NCBI GenBank assembly: GCA_019239895.1
Contig: JAFAZH010000016.1
Coordinates: 1-64,000, forward strand
Source: Abditibacteriaceae bacterium
GTDB taxonomy: Bacteria; Armatimonadota; Abditibacteriia; Abditibacteriales; Abditibacteriaceae
Direction: 5' to 3'
DNA: 64,000 nt
A model generated the notes under the pieces. The model worked only from the letters and a program-made list of their open reading frames with translations. It was not told where the DNA came from and did no database searches. Every line of letters starts with the position of its first letter. The first letter of the stretch is position 1. Made by a program: the position numbers and the translations under genes. Positions 57,452 to 64,000 of the stretch are shown here, one piece after another.

Positions 57452-58834
57452 ATGTCCTTAACTGCTATGCCTGCTAAAGCACATACCTTGCTCCCCCGAC
57501 CACCTGGCCCCAGAGGGGGCTTCCCTGGTGCGTTATTAGTGGAGTTACGCCGCGACATTCTCGGCCTTATGACCCGCCTGGCGCGTGACTATGGCGATAT
57601 TACTTATATCGAAACGGGTGGCATGAGGTTCTACTTCGTGAGCAGCCCCGAATACATCCGTGATGTGTTGATAACCAACCATCGCAATTTTACGAAAAGT
57701 CGGGGGCTTGAAGTCACTAAAGTGGTGTTAGGCGAAGGACTTCTAACGAGTGAAGGAGAATTTCACCGTCGCCAGCGTCGCCTGATGCAACCTGCTTTTC
57801 ACTGGCAGCGTATTCAGACCTATGCCCAGATTATGACCGATTACAGTGCTCGCCTGCGCTCGCAGTGGGAAGCACGGGGAGACAGCCAGGCACCACTCGA
57901 CATCCATCAGGAAATGATGTGGCTTACGCTGGCTATTGTGGGCAAGACGCTTTTCAATACGGATGTTGAAGAGGAAGCTTCGGAAATTGAAGCCGCCATG
58001 AACATCATGATGCCGATGTTTAACTTCGCGCTGTTGCCCTTTGCGGAGTATTTGGTGCGCCTGCCTCTACCCATGAATCGCCGTTTTGAGCGGGCCAAGC
58101 AGCGTGTTGATGATACCATCTATCGCATCATCAACGAGCATCGTCAGCAGGGGGTTGACCAGGGCGACTTAGTTTCCATGCTGCTCCTGGCGCAAGATGA
58201 AGAGGGCAGCGGCGGCATGACCGACTTACAGGTGCATGACGAAGCACTCACCATTTTCCTGGCCGGGCATGAAACGACCGCCGTTGCCCTCAGTTATACA
58301 TGGTATCTCCTCGCGCAACACCCTGAAATCGAAGCGAAACTCCATGCTGAAATTGATGATGTATTAGGCGGACGATTGCCGACACCACAAGACCTACCGC
58401 AACTGCGCTACACCGAGATGGTCTTAGCCGAGGCGATGCGGCTTTATCCTCCGGCCTATGCCATTGGGCGTCGCGCCATCAACGATTATCAATTGGGAGA
58501 ATATTGTGTGCCTGCGGGAGCTACCATCATTATGAGTCCGTGGGTGATGCATCGTGATGCTCAATACTATCCCGACCCCACGCGTTTCGATCCCGAACGG
58601 TGGACACCAGAAGCCAAAGAGGTGCGCCCTAAATTCTCGTATTTCCCGTTTGGGGGTGGCCCGCGCATCTGTATTGGCGAAGGCTTCGCCTGGATGGAAG
58701 GTGTCTTACTTATTGCCACCCTCGCTCAACAGTGGCAAATGCGCCTCGCACCCGACTTTAAGCTGGCGCTCAACCCCTTAATTACCCTGCGCCCTAAAGG
58801 TGGCATCAGCATGGTATTAGAGCGGAGAATCTAA
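57452..58834 (+). CDS. Cytochrome P450
   Basis: A 460-residue soluble P450. Heme-binding loop FGGGPRICIGEGFAWME with the Cys ligand (about 400-412), I-helix LAGHETTAVALSY (about 270), ExxR in LAEAMRLYPPAYAIGRR, and PERW in DPTRFDPERW. The N-terminus (LLPRPPGPRGGFPGALL) is the usual Pro-rich entry without a membrane anchor. Such P450s hydroxylate fatty acids or terpenes. Redox partners are not adjacent. It is transcribed alone. Confidence 0.95.
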   Translation: MSLTAMPAKAHTLLPRPPGPRGGFPGALLVELRRDILGLMTRLARDYGDITYIETGGMRFYFVSSPEYIRDVLITNHRNFTKSRGLEVTKVVLGEGLLTSEGEFHRRQRRLMQPAFHWQRIQTYAQIMTDYSARLRSQWEARGDSQAPLDIHQEMMWLTLAIVGKTLFNTDVEEEASEIEAAMNIMMPMFNFALLPFAEYLVRLPLPMNRRFERAKQRVDDTIYRIINEHRQQGVDQGDLVSMLLLAQDEEGSGGMTDLQVHDEALTIFLAGHETTAVALSYTWYLLAQHPEIEAKLHAEIDDVLGGRLPTPQDLPQLRYTEMVLAEAMRLYPPAYAIGRRAINDYQLGEYCVPAGATIIMSPWVMHRDAQYYPDPTRFDPERWTPEAKEVRPKFSYFPFGGGPRICIGEGFAWMEGVLLIATLAQQWQMRLAPDFKLALNPLITLRPKGGISMVLERRI

Positions 58835-58864
58835 ACCCGTTACTGGAACAGGAAGGGGAACAGG

Positions 58865-59326
58865 TTAAGTCACTGCTTTGGTATTTTGCATCTCTTGAAT
58901 TCTGGCAAATTGTTCGAGGCGGCGCACCGTGGAGAGAGAAGTGCGGCGGCGTTCAAGGGCTTGCTCGATTTTAATGCAGATTAGCTCGTAGACATCCACA
59001 CCAGGGATATTCTTCTCTACGTAATCGAAGGCTCCCATCTTCATGCACTCAACGGCATTGGCCACATTGCCGTAGGCGGTTAAGATAACCACTTCGGTAA
59101 AGACATCGCGCAGCAGGGTGGCTTTCAAGACTTCTACGCCGGAGTTGGGAGACTCCATAAGCATGTCCGAGAGCACCACATCGTAAGGCGTTTCGGCCTT
59201 TTCGATGCATTCCACGGCTTCCGCCTCTGACCCTGCGGTTTGGACGCTATGCCCTTCCCGCTCTAAGCGGCGTTGCAAGGACAAACGCACATCGTCTTCA
59301 TCATCAACAATTAAAATCTTTCCCAT
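58865..59326 (-). CDS. Response regulator, receiver domain only
   Basis: A 153-residue protein with a CheY-like receiver: ILIVDDEDDVRL (acidic pocket, Asp8/Asp9), VVLSDMLMES (phospho-acceptor Asp54), VVILTAYGN and the Lys in YVEKNIPG. About 30 residues follow, a helical tail with no DNA-binding or enzymatic domain. It is encoded 154 bp downstream of a GAF-domain kinase gene on the same strand and is its probable partner. Confidence 0.9.
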   Translation of the reverse strand: MGKILIVDDEDDVRLSLQRRLEREGHSVQTAGSEAEAVECIEKAETPYDVVLSDMLMESPNSGVEVLKATLLRDVFTEVVILTAYGNVANAVECMKMGAFDYVEKNIPGVDVYELICIKIEQALERRRTSLSTVRRLEQFARIQEMQNTKAVT

Positions 59327-59479
59327 ACCGTTATTCGCTCTCTACCCTGCCTATTTCTCTTTAGCCCTACCTCTAACATCTACTTGACCCTTGGGCAGCT
59401 TAATCTAAATTTCCAAGCCAAAATTGCTTACACAATCTTTGCCAATATCCCAATTGTCTACGGATGGTGGAGTCCTGGT

Positions 59480-61675
59480 TTACGCCCCATCGGACGCAGC
59501 TTCATTGCTCCCATTGGCTGGAGTATCAGCCGGCAAAAGAATCAAAAAGTGCGCGCCACGAACGCGCCCCTGTGATCCCATAGGCATCCCAATATCCGCA
59601 TCGCCAACCTCTTTGATGATGCCACGGTGCGCTTCAATGATACCTTTCACAATGGATAACCCCAGCCCCATGCCTTTGGCCTTGCGTGTGTAAAAGGGTG
59701 TAAAGACGCGCTCCCGATCCTGGTCAGATAAACCAGGGCCGTGATCAATGAACTCGATTTGCAGAATTGGCCCTCGCGCCGCGTTGCGCGCCCATGAAGC
59801 GCCCGAAGTGCGTACTATGGTTTCATCCGCGAGTGACGTGCGAATCGCTAACATGCCGCCCTGCGGCTGAAAATCAATGGAGTTTTCAATTAACTCGCTA
59901 AAGGCCCGCTTCAGTTTGACTTCATCGGCCATGATGGGCGGCAGCTTGGGCGCTAAATTCAATACTAAGTCAATATCGCTATGTTTGGGAAAGCTTTCTG
60001 CTGTAACGGTGCGCAAAATCTGGTTGATGTCGCTTTGGGTCGTGTGCAGTTGCGTTGCCAGCACGAAGTCGCGGAACTCGCCCAAAATCTCTTCCAGGCG
60101 GTAGATGCCTCGCGTAATATGCTCGCTTAACAAACGCGCTTCATGCACCGAAGCGGCAAAAGCCACAGTGTCCACTTGATGGGGTGCTTTCTCGCTCGTG
60201 GCAGGATCGGGGGTTAGCTCTGCATCATGCTCATTAACCCGACGCGGCGGCTTGGCTCGTCCGTGAGCTTCTAAATCCTTATCCACCCCTTGCAAGAGAT
60301 GCGATAGCTCATTTAAGTGGCCCTTGATACCGAAAACCGTGTTGCCAATCATGTGCGCCGAACGCGCACTCATCTCGCCCCAGGCCGCCATGCGCTCGGC
60401 ACTTAATAAGCGCCGGGTTAAGCGGGTGCGATCAATGGCGACTGCAAGCTGCCCGGCCAGAGTTACCAGAACATCTTCATCCGCCTGAGTAAATTCCTGT
60501 GGTAGAAAATAGAGCGAACCCTTACGATGGCGCACAACGCGCAACACGCCGGGCTTGCTGCGTTGCGTGAGCACGGGCACCGCCATGACTGCCGCCACTT
60601 CGCCTGCCGGAGCTTCTTCAAACAAACCTTTCCAGCGGGGGTCGGTGCGCGGGTCGCCTACTCGAATGACTTCACCGTGCTGCGCGACCCAACCCGTCAA
60701 GCCTTCACCCAATACATAGCGCACATCGGCCCGCCCCACAGCCTCATGCAAGGGGCCATGACTGGCGGTTAAGCGGAGCATATCCGTCTCTTCATCCATG
60801 ACAAATAAAGAGCAGTCATCGGCGCGCAAAATCTTGGTCGCCTGCTGCACGACATCTTCCATGATGGTATCTACATCAGCCGTTGAGTTAAAATCACGAC
60901 CAATGGCGATAAGGGCCTCTTCGCGCAACTGATGCTCGGCCATAGCGATAATAACCGCCGCCCGTCGCGCCAGGATCGCCAGGAGATTGGCGTGTTCCTC
61001 GTTAAAGGCATTATGCTCGGTGCTCTCAATATTGATAACACCAATGGTACCACCACCACGCGCTGTTATCGGCACCGCTACTTCACTTTTCACATCCGCG
61101 AAAAAGCCAATGTAATAGGGGTCATTCTGCACGTCGCCCGTCCAGTAGCGGCGACCATTAATAACCACATGGCGAGTAATACCCTGCCGCGTGCCCAGGG
61201 AGGCAAGCGAGGGGAAACTTTCCGGTAGGTCCGCAGGGGTGCCATTCTCCGAGGGAGCAGAAGCAGGCTCATCCGCTGGCGGGGTCGTTGCTTCGCTGTT
61301 AGACGTAGTGTTGACAGGCGTTCTATTGATGAGTCCACTGTGGGGCCAGGCACGCACATTGACGCGCAGGCGGCGAATATTTTCTGTCCAGCCATCACCT
61401 GCCGTGAAGCGTAGCACCAACTCGCCAGACAGGGTATCTACGAGGGCGAGAAATGCACGGGTGCCACCGACGGCGACCATTGCTTCATCCAGAGTGGCCT
61501 TTAATAGCTCATCGGCTTCCGCGAGGGAGGTCTGGGATAACTCCACATCAAAGTCATCCGGGTGAAAAGCTGCGCCGGGTAATACAGCATCCACCAATGT
61601 CCCCCGCGTGACGCTGCCCCCCGCCTTGGGAGCCGACTCTGGGAAAGAACTGGACACCTTCGATTCGTTTTCCAT
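59480..61675 (-). CDS. GAF-domain histidine kinase
   Basis: About 731 residues from the ATG at 61675; GAGG lies about 12 nt upstream. The N-terminal part (about 1-160) is a variable first GAF-like region (GGTRAFLALVDTLSGELVLRF). A second GAF region (VAVPITARGGGTIGVINIESTEHNAF) and a third (CSLFVMDEETDMLRLTA to AGQLAVAIDRTRL) follow. A DHp-like helix has ERMAAWGEMSARSAHMIGN (candidate phospho-His) and ends in HATPase (LIENSIDFQPQGG, DHGPGLSDQDRERVF, GMGLGLSIVKG). It has no TM helix, so it is a cytosolic sensor, perhaps of redox or small ligands. The adjacent receiver gene is the likely target. Confidence 0.9.
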   Translation of the reverse strand: MENESKVSSSFPESAPKAGGSVTRGTLVDAVLPGAAFHPDDFDVELSQTSLAEADELLKATLDEAMVAVGGTRAFLALVDTLSGELVLRFTAGDGWTENIRRLRVNVRAWPHSGLINRTPVNTTSNSEATTPPADEPASAPSENGTPADLPESFPSLASLGTRQGITRHVVINGRRYWTGDVQNDPYYIGFFADVKSEVAVPITARGGGTIGVINIESTEHNAFNEEHANLLAILARRAAVIIAMAEHQLREEALIAIGRDFNSTADVDTIMEDVVQQATKILRADDCSLFVMDEETDMLRLTASHGPLHEAVGRADVRYVLGEGLTGWVAQHGEVIRVGDPRTDPRWKGLFEEAPAGEVAAVMAVPVLTQRSKPGVLRVVRHRKGSLYFLPQEFTQADEDVLVTLAGQLAVAIDRTRLTRRLLSAERMAAWGEMSARSAHMIGNTVFGIKGHLNELSHLLQGVDKDLEAHGRAKPPRRVNEHDAELTPDPATSEKAPHQVDTVAFAASVHEARLLSEHITRGIYRLEEILGEFRDFVLATQLHTTQSDINQILRTVTAESFPKHSDIDLVLNLAPKLPPIMADEVKLKRAFSELIENSIDFQPQGGMLAIRTSLADETIVRTSGASWARNAARGPILQIEFIDHGPGLSDQDRERVFTPFYTRKAKGMGLGLSIVKGIIEAHRGIIKEVGDADIGMPMGSQGRVRGAHFLILLPADTPANGSNEAASDGA

Positions 61676-61928
61676 AGCGTAACTTGGCCTCAAACTAACC
61701 TATGCGCTCATTGCGGCACAAACTGTTGCATAGTATAGCGTATAAGGTTGGGAACTCTGGTGGTATTAAACGATTCACTACACCTTTAAGAGCAGAAAAT
61801 ATCGGTTAAAAGATTTACTCTCAACAAATGTTCATCATGACACATGGAGCCTTCCCAATGGCACAAGATTAGGTATAATCTAAGGCCGTGCCACGTTTCA
61901 TTTCGACTACTCTCAAGGAGCCTGACCA

Positions 61929-63254
61929 ATGCCCCAGTCATCACGACTGCAAAAGCGGCAAACGCCAGCGCTCCCCTCACGCCTGGCACGCCTCCACCGC
62001 CGCTTCCCGCGCAAATCTAAATTAGCCCTTTATTTAGCCGTAATGGGGCCAGGCTTGATCGCAGCCCTGGCTGGTAACGACGCGGGCGGCATCTTCACCT
62101 ACTCCCAATCCGGGGCCGATTATGGCTACCGCCTGTTATGGGTGCTTTTCGTCATCACGTTCATTCTGGCTCTGGTGCAAGAGATGGCGGCCCGGATGGG
62201 TGCTGTTACGCAGAAGGGGCTAGGCGAACTTATTCGAGAACATTATGGTGTAGGCTGGGCGTTGTTTGCATTAGGCGTAATGTTCATGGCAAATACGGCG
62301 ACTGTCGTGGCTGAATTCGCAGGAATAGCCGCCGCTGGGGAAATTTTCTCTTTAAGCAAATATTTAACTGTGCCACTTTCCGCTCTTATCATGTGGCTAC
62401 TGGTGACGCGCGGCCCATTTCGCCTTGTGGAACGCATTTTTTTGGGAATTTGTTTAGTACAATTAACTTACGTGTTAGCCGCCTTTCGCGCTGTTGACCA
62501 GTTGCCTGCCCACTTGGGCTGGGCCCATATAATGCGAGCAACAGTAACACCCCAGTTCTCCACAAATCCTAAATTTATCTTAGATACTATCGCGGTTATT
62601 GGCACGACAGTAACGCCTTACATGCAATTTTTTTTACAAAGCAACATAGTAGATAAGGGGATTCGCATTGAAGAGTATCGCTATCAAAAAGCTGATGTTT
62701 ATTTAGGTGTCATTGTCGGCAATACTATCACTTTCTTCATTATTGTCTGCACTGCCGCTACCTTGCACCTTCAAGGTCTGCACATCGAGTCTGCCAAGGA
62801 AGCAGCGTTGGCCTTGTCAGGCCCCCTCGGACATATTGGCACTACATTATTTGCCAGTGGTTTAGTAGCGGCCTCGCTATTGGCAGCCGCCGTCTTGCCT
62901 CTCTCAACCGCTTATACTTATTGCGAAGCGTTTGGTTGGGAAATCGGGCTAAAGCGTAGCGTTAAAGAGGCCCCCATGTTCTACGGCCTGTTCACTGCTA
63001 CGATGATTTTCGGGGCTGCCGTTGTGCTGCTACCTCGTGTCCCCCTTGTTACTGTCGCTCTTCTGTCTCAAGATGTTAATGGCATTCTTTTGCCTGTTGT
63101 CTTAGTGTTCATGCTGAAATTAATTAATGAACCGCGTATTATGGGCCAGTATGTCAACAAACGGTCTCAAAATTTCTTTGCCTGGAGTACCGTTGTAATT
63201 CTGACCGTTTTGACTCTCATTCTAGTCATTAAGAGCTTTCTACCAAATCAATGA
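61929..63254 (+). CDS. Nramp-family divalent metal transporter, atypical
   Basis: A 441-residue protein with AAGGAG upstream and about 11 TM helices, starting with LALYLAVMGPGLIAALAG. The TM1 site reads GNDAGGI where canonical Nramp has DPGN, and the TM6 site reads TTVTPYMQFF where canonical members have A/M-P-H. The methionine that selects Mn/Fe-type metals is thus absent, as in the related Mg-type or undefined branches. Family membership is clear from fold and length; the substrate is uncertain. A TATAAT at 61874-61879 may be the promoter. It overlaps the alkyltransferase-like gene by 4 bp. Confidence 0.85.
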   Translation: MPQSSRLQKRQTPALPSRLARLHRRFPRKSKLALYLAVMGPGLIAALAGNDAGGIFTYSQSGADYGYRLLWVLFVITFILALVQEMAARMGAVTQKGLGELIREHYGVGWALFALGVMFMANTATVVAEFAGIAAAGEIFSLSKYLTVPLSALIMWLLVTRGPFRLVERIFLGICLVQLTYVLAAFRAVDQLPAHLGWAHIMRATVTPQFSTNPKFILDTIAVIGTTVTPYMQFFLQSNIVDKGIRIEEYRYQKADVYLGVIVGNTITFFIIVCTAATLHLQGLHIESAKEAALALSGPLGHIGTTLFASGLVAASLLAAAVLPLSTAYTYCEAFGWEIGLKRSVKEAPMFYGLFTATMIFGAAVVLLPRVPLVTVALLSQDVNGILLPVVLVFMLKLINEPRIMGQYVNKRSQNFFAWSTVVILTVLTLILVIKSFLPNQ

Positions 63255-63667
63255 CAACACAACATAACCTTTTTTTCGATGCTAACGATACGCCTTCCTC
63301 GCAGGCTCTCAAAGAGGCTGGCGCGATTCAACCTGATGCCACTGGCGCTGATGCCACTGGCGACGCCACCATTATCGCCCAGGTTCATGCCATTGTGCGG
63401 GCTATACCAGAAGGCAGAGTTATGAGTTATGGTAGCGTTGGGGCACGCTGTAAACCGCCAATTAGTGGCTACATCTGTGGCCGCATCATGAACAATAACG
63501 TAAGCCATCTCCCCTGGTGGCGAGTGATTGCCAAAGATGGCTCGTTGCCAATTGGTAAACGTAATCCTGACCTGGCACGCGAACAACGTAAGAAATTGGA
63601 AGCGGAGGGCGTGACATTTAACGAGGCAGGATGCGTATTGGCTGAGTGGTTTGTGCAAAGCGAATAG
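63251..63667 (+). CDS. Alkyltransferase-like DNA repair protein (ATL)
   Basis: A 138-residue MGMT-fold protein: VHAIVRAIPEGRVMSYGSVG, the helix-turn-helix ISGYICGRIM, and LPWWRVIAKDGSLPIG, where MGMT has PCHRV. The active-site Cys is replaced by Trp, the mark of ATL proteins, which bind O6-alkylguanine and hand it to nucleotide excision repair. The first 40 residues are a unique, Thr/Ala/Asp-rich tail. The ATGA overlap with the Nramp gene means co-translation, an odd pairing. Confidence 0.88.
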   Translation: MTTQHNLFFDANDTPSSQALKEAGAIQPDATGADATGDATIIAQVHAIVRAIPEGRVMSYGSVGARCKPPISGYICGRIMNNNVSHLPWWRVIAKDGSLPIGKRNPDLAREQRKKLEAEGVTFNEAGCVLAEWFVQSE

Positions 63668-63676
63668 ATGCGGGCG

Positions 63677-64000
63677 TTACTTTGCCTCTTCTCGTGTGAG
63701 ATGAATAGCCCGAAATAGCACAGTCCCACTATTGTTCTTGCTGACTAAATTCACCCGCACCACATCAGCATCATCAGGAACTGTGCCAGTTACTTTCACT
63801 GTTTGCCAGTCAGTTGTGCCAGTCACCGTTGCCGTCGTTGGCCCCCCACGCCAACCCCAACCAGAGCCAGCCAGAAAAAGTATCTGCACCCCATTGTCGC
63901 CGGTTGCCGTGTTCGTCTTAATCTGCGCCGTTAGCGTGTATTTTTCACCAGGCATTGCGGGCACCGGAAAGGATTCCCACATGGCTTCTGAGGTCTGGCT
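63677..64000 (-). CDS. C-terminal part of a carbohydrate-binding exoprotein (partial)
   Basis: The frame is open from the right window edge to the stop at 63677, so the gene starts outside. About 107 residues are visible: WESFPVPAMPGEKYTLTAQIKT, DNGVQILFLAGSGWGWRGGP and TDWQTVKVTGTVPDDADVVRVNLV form a beta-sandwich like CBM4/9-type modules. The last residues are a basic tail. It is likely the end of a larger secreted glycosidase or binding protein. The gene ends 9 bp from the ATL gene, convergent. Confidence 0.7.
   Translation of the reverse strand, partial: SQTSEAMWESFPVPAMPGEKYTLTAQIKTNTATGDNGVQILFLAGSGWGWRGGPTTATVTGTTDWQTVKVTGTVPDDADVVRVNLVSKNNSGTVLFRAIHLTREEAK

Noticed and set aside
61786..61928. 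Mn or Mg riboswitch ahead of the Nramp gene
   Set aside because: The spacer contains a small hairpin and a TATAAT but none of the conserved blocks of yybP-ykoY or ykoK aptamers.

Overview
The window reads as a chromosomal segment of an uncultured-type, diderm heterotroph, most likely from or near Armatimonadota/Abditibacteriota. The pointers are a short prepilin with an H-X9-DG-type tail (DUF1559 family) near 23 kb, many secreted carbohydrate-active proteins (GH78, DUF4091, a GH5-like enzyme), several PhyH-family dioxygenases, a Gfo/Idh/MocA oxidoreductase and a predicted outer-membrane copper protein. The taxonomic guess rests on gene style only; there is no rRNA gene in the window.

Region 1 (1 to about 15.6 kb) looks like the right part of an integrative element inserted at the 3' end of a tRNA-Ala(CGC) gene (15624-15696). 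A tyrosine recombinase sits beside the tRNA 3' end, a second paralogous recombinase and a small excisionase-like protein lie next to it, and a third recombinase survives as a frameshifted remnant. Cargo includes the C-terminal part of a DnaE2/ImuC-like polymerase, an XRE-like protein coupled to an Mrr-nuclease/YdjM-hydrolase fusion, two replication-initiator-like proteins coupled to an orphan DNA methyltransferase, a broken YhcG-type nuclease gene, and the most interesting locus of the window at 7.3-10.9 kb: a bacterial ubiquitin-like operon (three-domain poly-ubiquitin-like protein, E1/ThiF-like enzyme, DUF6527 Cys-rich protein) read divergently from an XRE repressor and an ImmA/IrrE-type metallopeptidase. 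That regulator pair has the architecture of the CapH/CapP switch, known to activate CBASS after DNA damage. I therefore infer a DNA-damage-inducible ubiquitin-like defence or stress pathway.

Region 2 (15.9-38.7 kb) is ordinary host chromosome: a Met/His-rich copper-type locus; glyA under a clear ZTP (pfl) riboswitch with its terminator; a PhyH protein and a secreted TPR/HExxH protein; a Lys-rich small secreted protein; the prepilin and a Gln/Gly-rich secreted protein; an OmpR-type two-component system; two SGNH hydrolases followed by a nucleotidyltransferase pair; a HEAT-repeat exoprotein; a GH78 rhamnosidase; a HAD phosphatase, a histidine phosphatase, mobA and fdhD.

Region 3 (38.8-64 kb) holds a DUF7009 protein, a sugar isomerase-like protein, a potassium-channel-like protein, an mhq-like quinone-detoxification cluster (ring-cleaving dioxygenase, hydrolase, flavin reductase), a YceI protein, a MarR regulator, an APC-type permease, DUF4091 and GH5-like enzymes, a PhyH/esterase/oxidoreductase run, two histidine kinases and a receiver protein, a P450, an atypical Nramp transporter coupled to an alkyltransferase-like DNA repair protein, and the end of a carbohydrate-binding protein.

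From about 35.7 kb onward the intergenic spaces hold at least seven large palindromic elements (63-167 bp). Three (35775, 39217, 44321) share an internal layout with covarying hairpins, and nearly all start or end within a few bases of a stop codon.
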